Shown piece after piece: positions 31,601 through 45,367 of a DNA stretch of 64,000 bases. Each line of letters begins with the position of its first letter. Position 1 is the stretch's first letter. A program made the translations under genes and the position numbers. Source of the DNA: Xestospongia bergquistia (taxonomy: Eukaryota > Porifera > Demospongiae > Haplosclerida > Petrosiidae). A model generated the notes under the pieces. That model saw nothing but the letters and a program-made list of their open reading frames with translations. It made no database searches and was not told the origin of the DNA. The stretch lies in contig OZ014411.1 of the NCBI GenBank assembly GCA_963965975.1, positions 18,318,446-18,382,445 on the forward strand, in the 5' to 3' direction.

Positions 31601-33808
31601 TATATATAAAATTTACTCAATAGTCTAAACCTTCTAAAGTCTTTAAATTAAAGGTTTTAGAGCACTAATGCAAACCAACTTAATAAACTGCTAATTGCAG
31701 TTTATTTAGTTAGTCTCTTTATGTCCTTTACTCTAAGCGGCTTACTTTATAAAATTCACTCAATTGTCTCAACCTTCTAAAGTCTTTAAATTAAAGACAT
31801 TCGAGCATTATTGCAAGCAAACTTAATAAACTGTTAAATGTAGTTTATTTAGTTAGTCTCTTTAACTCCTTTAGTCTAAGCAGTTTCCATTACAAACTTC
31901 ATTAAATACTCTAAACCTTCTAAAGTCATTAAATTAAAGACTTTATAGCATTAATGCAAACCAACTTAATAAAGAGTTAATTCTAGTTTATATAGTTAGT
32001 CTCTTAAGTCCTTTAGTCTAAGCACTTTACTTTGTGGTTTACATTATAAAATTCACTCAATAGTCTAAACCTTCTAAAGTCTTTCAATTAAAGACTTTAG
32101 AGAGTTAATCCAAACCAACTTAATAAACACTTAATTGAAGTTTATTTAGTTAATCTCTTTAAGTCCTTTACACTAAACAGTTTCCTTTATAAACTTCACT
32201 CAATTGTCTAAACCTTCTAAAGTATCTAAATTAAAGACTTTCGAGCATCAATGCAAACCAACTTAATAAACTGTTAAATACAGTTTATTTAGTTAGTCTC
32301 TTTAACTCCTTTAGTCTAAGCAGTTTCCATTACAAACTTCACTAAATACTCTAAACCTTCTAAAGTCATTAAATTAAAGACTTTATAGCATTAATGCAAA
32401 CCAACTTAATAAAGAGTTAATTCTAGTTTATATAGTTAGTCTCTTAAGTCCTTTAGTCTAAGCACTTTACTTTGCGATTTACATTATAAAATTCACTCAA
32501 TTGTCTAAACCTTCTAAAGTCTTTCAATTAAAGACTTTAGAGAGGTAAATGGAAACCAACTTAATAAACACTTAATTGAAGTTTATTTAGTTAATCTCTT
32601 TAAGTCCTTTACACTAAACAGTTTCCTTTATAAACTTCACTCAATTGTCTAAACCTTCTAAAGCCTCTAAATTAAAGACTTTCGAGCATCAATGCAAACC
32701 AACTTAATAAACTGTTAATTGTAGTTTATTTAGTTAGTCTCTTTAAATCCTTTAGTCTAAGCAGTTTACATTATAAACTTCACTCAATAGTCTACACCTT
32801 CTAAAGTCTTTAAATTAAAGACTTTATAGCATTAACGCAAACCAACTTAATAAACTGTTAATTGTAGTTTATATAGTTAGCCTCTTAAGTCCTTTAGTCT
32901 AAACACTTTACTTTACAGTTTACTTTATCAACTTCACTCAATAGACTAAACATTCTTAAGTCTATAAATTAATGATTTTCGAGCGTTAATGCAAACAAAT
33001 AAATAAACTGTTAATTGCAGTTTATTTAGTTAGTCTCTTTAAGTCCTTTAGTCTAAGCAGTTTCCTTTATAAATTTCACTCAGTTGCCTCAACCTTGTAA
33101 AGTCTTTAAATTAAGACTTTAGAGCGTTAATGCAAACCAACTTAATAAGCTGTTAATTGAAGATTATTTAGTTAGTCTCTTTAAGTCCTTTACTCTAAGC
33201 AGTTTCCTTTATAAACTTAACTCAATTGTCTAAACTATCTAAAGTCTTTAAGTTAAATACTTTCGAGCATTAATGCAAACAAAATTAATAAACTGCTAAT
33301 TCTAGTTTATATAGTTAGTCACTTAAATCCTTTAGTCAAAGCACTTTACTATGCCGTTTACTTTATAAAATTCAATCACTAGTCTAAACCTTTGAATGTC
33401 TTTAAATTAGTTAGTCCCTTTAAGTCCTTTAGTCTGAGAAGTTTACATTATAAACTTCACTCAATAGTCTAAACTATCAAAAGTCTTTAAATTAAAGATT
33501 TTAGAGCGTTAATGCAAACCAACTTACTGAACTGTTACTGAACATAATAAACTGTTAATTGCAACTTATTTAGTTAGTCCCTTTAAGTCCTTTAGTCTGA
33601 GTAGTTTACTTTATAAACTTCATTCAATAGTCTAAAGCTTCTAATGTCTTTAAATTAAAGACTTTACAGAGTGAATGCAAAACAAATTATTACACTATTA
33701 ATGGCAGTTTATTTAGTTAGTCCCTTTAAGTCCTTTAGTCTGAGCAGTTTACTTTATAAACTTCACTCAATAGTCTAAACCATCTGAAGTCTTTAAATTA
33801 AAAACTTC
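28662..33808 (-). repeat. satellite block A: about 36 inverted-orientation 143-bp monomers
   Basis: Tandem repeats with a 143-bp spacing (for example CTTTAAGTCCTTTAGTCTAA near 31,130 and 31,273). The sequence is the reverse complement of the monomer in blocks B and C. Each monomer carries TTTAAATTAAAGACTTTAGA and a dyad of the type AAACTGTTAATTGCAGTTT. The outermost monomers, up to about 30 kb, are the most diverged. Irregularities include a TATATATAAA insertion near 31,600, extra bases near 32,030 and 32,470, and truncated or partly doubled monomers at about 33,400 and 33,535. A pair of near-identical segments sits at about 31,850-32,250 and 32,275-32,700. No ORF of 60 codons. Confidence 0.95.
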
Positions 33809-33815
33809 TGGACTC
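33800..33815. other. orientation switch in the satellite array
   Basis: Left of here monomers read in the A direction (CTTTAAATTAAA, then the start of ACTT). Right of here they read in the opposite direction, starting with GGACTCTCTAAATAAGTTGC. The junction is abrupt, within about 10 bp, and falls inside the dyad-rich part of the monomer, so the whole array is a giant imperfect inverted repeat around this point. Confidence 0.9.
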
Positions 33816-36800
33816 TCTAAATAAGTTGCTATTAACAGTTTAGTAAGTTGGTTTGCATTAATGCTCTAAACTCTTTAATTTAAAGTCTTTAGAAGGTTTA
33901 GACTATTGAGTGAAGTTTATAAAGTAAACTGCTCAGTCTAAAGGACTTAATGGGACTAACTAAACAAACTGCTATTAACAGTTTAGTAAGTTGGTTTGCA
34001 TTAACGCTCTAAAGTAAAGACTTTAGAAGGTTTAGACTATTGAGTGAAGTTTATAAAGTAAACTGCTCAGTCTAAAGGACTTAAAGGGACTAACAAAATA
34101 AACTGCAATTAATAGTTTAGTAAGTTGGTTTTCGTTAACGCTCTAAAGTCTTTAATTTAAAGACATAGGAGGGTTTAGACTATTGAGTGAAGTTTATAAT
34201 GTAAACTGCTCAGTTTAAAGGACTTGATTGGACTAACTAAATAAACTACTATTAACAGTTTAGTAAGTTGGTTTGCATTAACGTTCTATAGTATTCATTT
34301 TAAAGACTTTCGAAGGTTTAGACTATTCAGTGAGATTTATAAAGTAAATTGCTAAGTATAAAGTACTGAATTGGAATATCTCAATAAACAGCTGTTAACA
34401 GTTTAGTACGTTTTTTTTCATTATCACTGTAAAGTCTTTAATTTAAGGACTTTAGAAGGTTTAGACTATTGAGTCAAGTTTATAAAATAAACTGATAACT
34501 CTAAAGGACTTAATTGGACTCTCTAAATAAGTTGCTGTTAACAGTTTATTAGGTTGGTTGGCATTAATGCTCTAAAGTCTTTAATTTAAAGGCTTTAGAA
34601 GGTTTAGAATATTGAGTGAAATTTATAAAGTAAACTGCTCAGTCTAAAGGACATAATGGGACTAACTAAATAAACTGATATTAACAGATTAGTAAGTAGT
34701 TTTACATTAACGCACTAAAGTCTTTAATATAAAGACTTTAGAAGGTTTAGACTATTCAGGGAGGTTTGTAAAGTAAACTGCTTAGTCTAAAGTACTGAAT
34801 TGGACTATCTAAATAAACTGCTATTAATTGTTTAGTAAGTTTATTTGCATTAACACACTAATGTCTTTAATTTAAAGACTTTATAAGGTTTAGATTATTG
34901 AGTGAAGTTTATAAAGAAAACTGCTAAGTCTAAAGAACTTAATGGAAGTAACCAAATAAACTCTATTCACAGTTTAGTAAGATGGTTTGCATTAATGCTC
35001 TAAAGTCTTTAATTTAAAGACTTTAGAAGGTAAGACTATTGAGTGAAATATATAAAGTAAACTACTCTGTCTAAAGGACTTAATGGGAGTAACTTAATAA
35101 ACTGCTATAAACAGATTAGTAAGTTGGTTTGCATTAATGCTCTCAAGTCTTTAATTTAAAGACTTTAGAAGGTTTAGACTATTGAGAGAAGTTTATAAAG
35201 TAAAATGCTCTGTTTAAAGGACTTAATTGGACTAACTAAACAAACTGCTATTAACAGTTTAGTAAGTTTGTTTGCATTAACACTCTAAAGTCTTTAATAT
35301 AAAGACTTTAGAAGGTTTAGACTACTGAGTGAAGCTTAAAAAGTAAACTACTCTGTTTAAAGGACTTGATTGGACTAACTAAATAAACTGCTATTAAAAG
35401 TTTAGTAAGTTTGTTTGCATTAACGCTCTAAAGTCTTTAATTTAAAGACTTTAGAAGACTTAGACCATTGAGTGAGGTTTATAAAGTAAACTGCTAAGTC
35501 TGAAATACTGAATTGGAGTATGTAAATGAACTGCTATTAACAGTTTAGTAAGCTCGTTTGCATTAACATTCTAAAGTCTTTAATTTAAAGACTTTATAAG
35601 GTTTAGACTATTGAGTGAAGTTTATAAAGTAAACTGCTCAGTCTAAAGGACTTAATAGGAGTAACTAACAGTTTAGTAAGTTGGTTTGCATTAACACTCT
35701 AAAGTCTTTAATACAAAGACTTTAGAAGGTTTAGACTATTGACTGAAGTTTATAAAGTAAACTCCTCAGTCTAAAGGACTTAATGGGACTAACAAAATAA
35801 ACTGCAATTCATAGTTTAGTAAGTTTGTTTGCATTAACACTATAAAGTCTTTAATTTAAAGACTTCAGAAGGTTTACACTATTGAGTGAGGCTTATAAAG
35901 TAAACTGCTCAGTCTAACATACTTAATTGGACTATCTAAATAAACTGCTATTAACAGTTTAGTAAGTTGGTTTGCGTTAACGCTCTAAAGTCCTTAATTT
36001 AAAGACATTAGAAGGTTTAGACTATTGAGTCAAGTTTATAAAATAAACTGATGAGTTTAAAGGACTTATTTGGACTAACTAAATAAACTGCTATCAACAG
36101 TTTAGTAAGTTGGTTTGCATGAACGCTCTAAAGTCTTTAATTTAAAGACTTCAGAAGGTTTAGACTATTGATTGAATTTTATAAAGTAAACTGCTCAGTC
36201 TAACATACTTAATTGGACTATCTAAATAAACTGCTATTAACAGTTTAGTAAGTTGGTTTGCGTTAACGCTCTAAAGTCCTTAATTTAAAGACATTAGAAG
36301 GTTTAGACTATTGAGTCAAGTTTATAAAATAAACTGATGAGTTTAAAGGACTTATTTGGACTAACTAAATAAACTGCTATCAACAGTTTAGTAAGTTGGT
36401 TTGCATGAACGCTCTAAAGTCTTTAATTTAAAGACTTTAGAAGGTTTAGACTATTGATTGAATTTTATAAAGTAAACTGCTAAGTCTAAAGGAATTAATA
36501 GAAGTAACTAAATAAAGTGCTATTAACAGTTTAGTATGTTGGTTATTATTAACGCTCTAAAGTCTTTAATTTAAAGACTTTAGAAGGTTTGTACTATTGA
36601 GTGAAGTTTGAAAAGTAAACCGCTCAGTTTAAAGGACTTCATGAGACTAACTAAAGAAACTGCTGTTAACAGTTGAGTAAGATGGTTTGCATTAACGCTC
36701 TAAAGTCTTTAATTTAAAGACATTAGAATGTTTAGACTATTGAGTGAAGTTTATAAAGTAAACAGCTCAGTCTAAAGTACTTAATTGGACTATCTAAATA

Positions 36801-36841
36801 ACCTGCTATTAACAGTTTAGTAAGTTTGTTTGCATTAACGC

Positions 36842-39800
36842 TCTAAAGTCTTTAATTTAAGATTTTATAAGGTTTAGACTATTGAATGAAGTTTATAAAG
36901 TAAACTGCTCAGCTAAAGGACTTAATGGGAGTAACTAAATAAACTGCTATTAACAGTTTAGTGAGTTGGTTAGCATTAACGCTCTAAAGTCTTTAATTTA
37001 AAGACTTCAGAAGGTTTAGACTATTGAGTGAGTTTTATAGTGTAAACTGCTCAGTCTAAAGTATTTAATTGGACTATCTATAAAAAACTGCTATTAACAG
37101 TTTAGTAAGTTTGTTTGCATTAACACTCTAAAGTCTTTAATTTAAAGACTTTAGAAGGTTTAGACTATTGAGTCAAGTTTATAAAGTAAACTGCTCAGTC
37201 TAAAGGACTTAATGGAAGTAACTAAATAAAGTGCTATTAACAGTTTAGTAAGTTGGTTATTATTAACGCTCTAAAGTCTTTAATTTAAAGACTTTAGAAG
37301 GTTTATACTGTTGAGTGAAGTTTGTAAAGTAAACCGCTCAGTTTAAAGGACTTGTTGGCACTAACTAAATAAACTGCTATTAACAGTTTAGTAAGTTGGT
37401 TTGCGTTAACACTCTATAGTCTTTTTTTAAAGACTTTAGAAGGTTTAGACTATTGAGTGAAGTTTATAAAGTAAACTGCTCAGTTTAAGGGTCTTGATTG
37501 GAATATCTAAATAAACTGCTATAAACAGTTTAGTAAGTTTGTTTGCATTAACGTTCTAAAGTCTTTAATTTAAACACTTTAGAAGGTTGAGACTATTGAG
37601 TGAAGTTTATAAAGTAAACTGCTCAGTCTAAAGGACATAATGGGACTAACTAAATAAACTGATATTAACAGATTAGTAAGTAGGTTTACATTAACGCACT
37701 AAAGTCTTTAATTTAAAGACTTTAGAAGGTCTAGACTATTGAGTCAAGATTATAAAGTAAACTGCTCAGTCTAAAGGACTTAATGGAAGTAACTAAATAA
37801 ACTGCTATTAACAGTTTAGTAAGTTGGTTTGCGTTAACACTCTATAGTCTTTATTTAAAGACTTTAGAAGGTTTAGACTATTGAGTGAAGTTTATAAAGT
37901 AAACTGCTCAGTTTAAGGGTCTTGATTGGAATATCTAAATAAACTGCTATAAACAGTTTAGTAAGTTTTTTTGCATTAACGCTCTAAAGTCTTTAATTTA
38001 AACACTTTAGAAGGTTGAGACTATTGAGTGAAGTTTATAAAGTAAACTGCTCAGTCTAAAGTACTTAATTGGACTATCTAAATAAACTGCTGTTAACAGT
38101 TTAGTAAGTTGGTTTGCATTAACACTCTAAAGTCTTTAATATAAAGACTTTAGAAGGTTTAGAATATTGACTGAAGTTTATAAAGTAAACTCCTCAGTCT
38201 TAAGGACTTAATGGGACTAAGAAAATAAACTGCAATTAATAGTTTAGCAAGTTTGTTTGCATTAACGCTATAAATTCTTTAATTTAAAGACTTCAGAAGG
38301 TTTAGACTATTGAGTGAATTTTATAAAGTAAACTGCTCAGTTTAAAGGACTTGATGGGACTAACTAAATCAACTGCTATTAACAGTTTAGTAAGTTTGTT
38401 TGCTTTAATGCTCTAAAGTCTTTAATTTAAAGACTTTAGAAGGTTTACACTATTGAGTGAGGTTTATAAAGTAAACTGCTCAGTCTAACGTACTTAATTG
38501 GACTATCTAAATAAACTGCTATTAACAGTTTAGTAAGTTGGTTTGCATTAACACTCTAAAGTCCTTAATTTAAAGACATTAGAAGGTTTAGACTATTGAG
38601 TCAAGTTTATAAAATAAACTGATCAGTTTAAAGGACTTATTTGGACTAACTAAATAAACTGCTATTAACAGTTTAGTAAGTTGGTTTGCATGAACGCTCT
38701 AAAGTCTTTAATTTAAAGACTTTATAAGGTTTACACTATTGAGTGAAGTTTATAGAGTAAACTGCTCAGTCTATGGTACTTAATTGGACTATCTAAATAA
38801 ACTGCTGTTAACAGTTTAGTAAGTTGGTTTGCATTAACACTCTAAAGTCTTTAATTTAAAGACTTTAGAAGGTTTAGACTATTGATTGAATTTTATAAAG
38901 TAAACTGCTCAGTCTAAAGGACTTAATAGAAGTAACTAAATAAAGTGCTATTAACAGTTTAGTAAGTTGGTTATTATTAACGCTCTAAAGTTTTAATTTA
39001 AAGACTTTAGAAGGTTTATACTATTGAGTGAAGTTTGAAAAGTAAACCGCTCAGTTTAAAGGACTTCATGAGACTAACTAAATAAACTGCGTGAACAGTT
39101 GAGTAAGATGGTTGCATTAACGCTCTAAAGTCTTTAATTTAAAGACTTTAGAATGTTTAGACTATTGAGTGAAGTTTATAAAGTAAACAGCTCAGTCTAA
39201 GGTACTTAATTGGACTATCTAAATAACCTGCTATTAACAGTTTAGTAAGTTCGATTGCATTAACTCTCTAAAGTCTTTAATTTAAGATTTTGTAAGGTTT
39301 AGACTATTGAGTGAAGTTTATAAAGTAAACCGCTCAGTCTAAAGGACTTAATGGGAGTAACTAAATAAACTGCTATCAACAGTTTAGTAAATTGGTTAGC
39401 ATTAACGCTCTAAAGTCTTTAATTTAAAGACTTCAGAAGGTTTAGATTATTGAGTGAGGTTTATAGTGTAAACTGCTCAGTCTAAAGTATTTAATTCGAC
39501 TATCTATAAAAAAACACCTATTAACAGTTTAGTAAGTTGGTTTGCATTAACGCTCTAACGTCTTTAATTTAACTACTTTAGAAGGTTTAGACTATTGAGT
39601 GAAGGTTATAAAGGAAACTGCTCAGTCTAAAGGACTTAATGGAAGTAACTAAATAAAGTGCTATTAACAGTTTAGTAAGTTGGTTATTATTAACGCTCTA
39701 AAGTCTTTAATTTAAAGACTTTAGAAGGTTTGTACTATTGAGTGAAGTTTGAAAAGTAAACCGCTCAGTTTAAAGGACTTCATGAGACTAACTAATAAAC

Positions 39801-41934
39801 TGCTGTTAACAGTTGAGTAAGATGGTTTGCATTAACGCTCTAAAGTCTTTAATTTAAAGACTTTAGAATGTTTAGACTATTGAGTGAAGTTCATAAAGTA
39901 AACAGCTCAGTCTAAAGTACTTAATTGGACTATCTAAATAACCTGCTATTAACAGTTTAGTAAGTTCAATTGCATTAACTCTCTAAAGTCTTTAATTTAA
40001 GATTTATAAGTTTTAGACTATTGAATGAAGTTTATAAAGTAAACTGCTCAACTAAAGGACTTAATGGGAGTAACTAAATAAACTGCTATTAACAGTTTAG
40101 TGAGTTGGTTAGCATTAACGCTCTAAAGTCTTTAATTTAAAGACTTCAGAAGGTTTAGACTATTGAGTGAGGTTTATAGTGTAAACTGCTCAGTCTAAAG
40201 TATTTAATTGGACTATCTATAAAAAACTGCTATTAACAGTTTAGTAAGTTGGTTTGCATTAACACTCTAAAGTCTTTAATTTAAAGACTTTAGAAGGTTT
40301 AGACTATTGAGTCAAGTTTATAAAGTAAACTGCTCAGTCTAAAAGACTTAATGGAAGTAACTAAATAAAGTGCTATTAACAGTTTAGTAAGTTGGTTATT
40401 ATTAACGCTCTAAAGTCTTCATTTTAAAGACTTTAAAAGGTTTATACTATTGAATGAAGTTTGTAAAGTAAACCGCTCAGTTTAAAGGACTTGATGGCAC
40501 TAACTAAATAAACTGCTATTAACAGTTTAGTAAGTTGGTTTGCATTAACACTCTGAAGTCTTTAATTTAAAGACTTTAGAAGGTTTACACTATTGAGTGA
40601 AATTTATAAAGTAAACTGCTCAGTTTAAAGGACTTGATTGGACTATCTAAATAACTTGCTATAAACAGTTTAGTAAGTTTGTTTGCATTAACGCTCTAAA
40701 GTCTTTAATTTAAACACTTTAGAAGGTTGAGACTATTGAGTGATGTTTATTAAGGAAACTGCTCAGTCTAAAGGACTTAATGGGTCAAACTAAATAAACT
40801 GCTATTAACAGTTTAGCTAGTTTATTTGCATTAACGCACTAAAATCTTTAATTTAAATACTTTTGAAGGATTATACTATTGAGTGAATTTTATAAAGTAA
40901 ACTGCTCAATTTAAGGGTCTTGATTGGACTATCTAAACAAACTGCTATAAAGAGTTTAGTAAGTTCGATTGCATTAACTCTCTAAAGTCTTTAATTTAAG
41001 ATTTTATAAGGTTTAGACTATTGAATGAAGTTTATAAAGTAAACTGCTCAGCTAAAGGACTTAATGGGAGTAACTAAATAAACTGCTATTAACAGTTTAG
41101 TGAGTTGGTTAGCATTAACGCTCTAAAGTCTTTAATTTAAAGACTTCAGAAGGTTTAGACTATTGAGTGAGTTTTATAGTGTAAACTGCTCAGTCTAAAG
41201 TATTTAATTGGACTATCTATAAAAAACTGCTATTAACAGTTTAGTAAGTTTGTTTGCATTAACACTCTAAAGTCTTTAATTTAAAGACTTTAGAAGGTTT
41301 AGACTATTGAGTCAAGTTTATAAAGTAAACTGCTCAGTCTAAAGGACTTAATGGAAGTAACTAAATAAAGTGCTATTAACAGTTTAGTAAGTTGGTTATT
41401 ATTAACGCTCTAAAGTCTTTAATTTAAAGACTTTAGAAGGTTTATACTGTTGAGTGAAGTTTGTAAAGTAAACCGCTCAGTTTAAAGGACTTGTTGGCAC
41501 TAACTAAATAAACTGCTATTAACAGTTTAGTAAGTTGGTTTGCGTTAACACTCTATAGTCTTTTTTTAAAGACTTTAGAAGGTTTAGACTATTGAGTGAA
41601 GTTTATAAAGTAAACTGCTCAGTTTAAGGGTCTTGATTGGAATATCTAAATAAACTGCTATAAACAGTTTAGTAAGTTTGTTTGCATTAACGCTCTAAAG
41701 TCTTTAATTTAAACACTTTAGAAGGTTGAGACTATTGAGTGAAGTTTATAAAGTAAACTGCTCAGTCTAAAGGACATAATGGGACTAACTAAATAAACTG
41801 ATATTAACAGATTAGTAAGTAGGTTTACATTAACGCACTAAAGTCTTTAATTTAAAGACTTTAGAAGGTTTAGACTATTGAGTCAAGTTTATAAAGTAAA
41901 CTGCTCAGTCTAAAGGACTTAATGGAAGTAACTA
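36842..41934 (+). repeat. higher-order duplication 1 (offset about 4,139 bp)
   Basis: The segment at about 36,842-37,795 recurs almost identically at about 40,981-41,934, including diagnostic variants such as TATACTGTTGAGTGAAG (near 37,304 and 41,443) and GACATAATGGGACTAACT. The offset is about 29 monomers. Homology breaks off at both ends, so the block is a discrete amplification unit. Confidence 0.85.
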
Positions 41935-44900
41935 AATAAAGTGCTATTAACAGTTTAGTAAGTTGGTTTTATTAATGCTCTAAAGTCTTTAATTTAAAGA
42001 CTTTAGAAGGTTTATACTGTTGAGTGAAGTTTGTAAAGTAAACCGCTCAGTTTATAGGACTTGTTGGCACTAACTAAATAAACTGCTATTAACAGTTTAG
42101 TAAGTTGGTTTGCGTTAACACTCTATAGTCTTTAATTTAAACACTTTAGAAGGTTGAGACTATTGAGTGCAGTTTATAAAGTAAACTGCTCAGTCTAAAG
42201 TACTTAATTGGACTATCTAAATAAACTGCTGTTAACAGTTTAGTAAGTTGGTCTAAAGTCTTTAATTTAAACACTTTAGAAGGTTGAGACTATTGAGTGA
42301 TTTTTATTAAGGAAACTGCTCAGTCTAAAGGACTTAATGGGTCAAACTAAATAAACTGCTATTAACAGTTTAGCTAGTTTATTTGCATTAACGCACTAAA
42401 ATCTTTAATTTAAATACTTTTGAAGGTTTATACTATTGAGTGAAGTTTATAAAGTAAACTGCTCAGTTTAAGGGTCTTGATTGGACTATCTAAATAAACT
42501 GCTATAAACAGTTTAGTAAGTTTCTTTCCATTAACACTCTAAAGTCTTTAATTTAGACACTTTAGAAGGTTGAGACTATTGAGTGAAGTTTATAAAGTAA
42601 ACTACTCAGTCTAAAGTACTTAATTGGACTATCTAAATAAACTGCTGTTAACAGTTTAGTAAGTTGGTTTGCATTAACACTCTAAAGTCTTTAATATAAA
42701 GACTTTAGAAGGTTTAGAATATTGACTGAAGTTTATAAAGTAAACTCCTCAGTCTTAAGGACTTAATGGGACTAAGAAAATAAACTGCAATTAATAGTTT
42801 AGCAAGTTTGTTTGCATTAACGCTATAAATTCTTTAATTTAAAGACTTCAGAAGGTTTAGACTATTGAGTGAATTTTATAAAGTAAACTGCTCAGTTTAA
42901 AGGACTTGATGGGACTAACTAAATCAACTGCTATTAACAGTTTAGTAAGTTTGTTTGCTTTAATGCTCTAAAGTCTTTAATTTAAAGACTTTAGAAGGTT
43001 TACACTATTGAGTGAGGTTTATAAAGTAAACTGCTCAGTCTAACGTACTTAATTGGACTATCTAAATAAACTGCTATTAACAGTTTAGTAAGTTGGTTTG
43101 CATTAACACTCTAAAGTCCTTAATTTAAAGACATTAGAAGGTTTAGACTATTGAGTCAAGTTTATAAAATAAACTGATCAGTTTAAAGGACTTATTTGGA
43201 CTAACTAAATAAACTGCTATTAACAGTTTAGTAAGTTGGTTTGCATGAACGCTCTAAAGTCTTTAATTTAAAGACTTTATAAGGTTTACACTATTGAGTG
43301 AAGTTTATAGAGTAAACTGCTCAGTCTATGGTACTTAATTGGACTATCTAAATAAACTGCTGTTAACAGTTTAGTAAGTTGGTTTGCATTAACACTCTAA
43401 AGTCTTTAATTTAAAGACTTTAGAAGGTTTAGACTATTGATTGAATTTTATAAAGTAAACTGCTCAGTCTAAAGGACTTAATAGAAGTAACTAAATAAAG
43501 TGCCATTAACAGTTTAGTAAGTTGGTTATTATTAACGCTCTAAAGTTTTAATTTAAAGACTTTAGAAGGTTTATACTATTGAGTGAAGTTTGAAAAGTAA
43601 ACCGCTCAGTTTAAAGGACTTCATGAGACTAACTAAATAAACTGCGTGAACAGTTGAGTAAGATGGTTGCATTAACGCTCTAAAGTCTTTAATTTAAGAT
43701 TTTGTAAGGTTTAGACTATTGAGTGAAGTTTATAAAGTAAACCGCTCAGTCTAAAGGACTTAATGGGAGTAACTAAATAAACTGCTATTAACAGTTTAGT
43801 AAATTGGTTAGCATTAACGCTCTAAAGTCTTTAATTTAAAGACTTCAGAAGGTTTAGATTATTGAGTGAGGTTTATAGTGTAAACTGCTCAGTCTAAAGT
43901 ATTTAATTGGACTATCTATAAAAAAACACCTATTAACAGTTTAGTAAGTTGGTTTGCATTAACGCTCTAACGTCTTTAATTTAACTACTTTAGAAGGTTT
44001 AGACTATTGAGTGAAGGTTATAAAGGAAACTGCTCAGTCTAAAGGACTTAATAGAAGTAACTAAATAAAGTGCTATTAACAGTTTAGTAAGTTGGTTATT
44101 ATTAACGCTCTAAAGTCTTTAATTTAAAGACTTTAGAAGGTTTGTACTATTGAGTGAAGTTTGAAAAGTAAACCGCTCAGTTTAAAGGACTTCATGAGAC
44201 TAACTAATAAACTGCTGTTAACAGTTGAGTAAGATGGTTTGCATTAACGCTCTAAAGTCTTTAATTTAAAGACTTTAGAATGTTTAGACTATTGAGTGAA
44301 GTTCATAAAGTAAACAGCTCAGTCTAAAGTACTTAATTGGACTATCTAAATAACCTGCTATTAACAGTTTAGTAAGTTCAATTGCATTAACTCTCTAAAG
44401 TCTTTAATTTAAGATTTATAAGTTTTAGACTATTGAATGAAGTTTATAAAGTAAACTGCTCAACTAAAGGACTTAATGGGAGTAACTAAATAAACTGCTA
44501 TTAACAGTTTAATAAGTTGGTTAGCATTAACGCTCTAAAGTCTTTAATTTAAAGACTTCAGAAGGTTTAGACTATTGAGTGAGGTTTATAGTGTAAACTG
44601 CTCAGTCTAAAGTATTTAATTGGACTATCTATAAAAAACTGCTATTAACAGTTTAGTAAGTTGGTTTGCATTAACACTCTAAAGTCTTTAATTTAAAGAC
44701 TTTAGAAGGTTTAGACTATTGAGTCAAGTTTATAAAGTAAACTGCTCAGTCTAAAAGACTTAATGGAAGTAACTAAATAAAGTGCTATTAACAGTTTAGT
44801 AAGTTGGTTATTATTAACGCTCTAAAGTCTTCATTTTAAAGACTTTAAAAGGTTTATACTATTGAATGAAGTTTGTAAAGTAAACCGCTCAGTTTAAAGG

Positions 44901-45367
44901 ACTTGATGGCACTAACTAAATAAACTGCTATTAACAGTTTAGTAAGTTGGTTTGCATTAACACTCTGAAGTCTTTAATTTAAAGACTTTAGAAGGTTTAC
45001 ACTATTGAGTGAAATTTATAAAGTAAACTGCTCAGTTTAAAGGACTTGATTGGACTATCTAAATAACTTGCTATAAACAGTTTAGTAAGTTTGTTTGCAT
45101 TAACGCTCTAAAGTCTTTAATTTAAACACTTTAGAAGGTTGAGACTATTGAGTGATGTTTATTAAGGAAACTGCTCAGTCTAAAGGACTTAATGGGTCAA
45201 ACTAAATAAACTGCTATTAACAGTTTAGCTAGTTTATTTGCATTAACGCACTAAAATCTTTAATTTAAATACTTTTGAAGGTTTATACTATTGAGTGAAG
45301 TTTATAAAGTAAACTGCTCAATTTAAGGGTCTTGATTGGACTATCTAAATAAACTGCTATAAAGAGT
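38041..45367 (+). repeat. higher-order duplication 2 (offset 4,555 then 4,412 bp)
   Basis: About 38,041-40,955 matches about 42,596-45,367. Shared variants include GAAAATAAACTGCAATTAAT (38,221 and 42,776) and GTCTTCATTTTAAAG (near 40,415 and 44,827). The offset drops by exactly 143 bp at about 39,140/43,690, showing that one whole monomer was lost in one copy after or during duplication. Confidence 0.85.
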
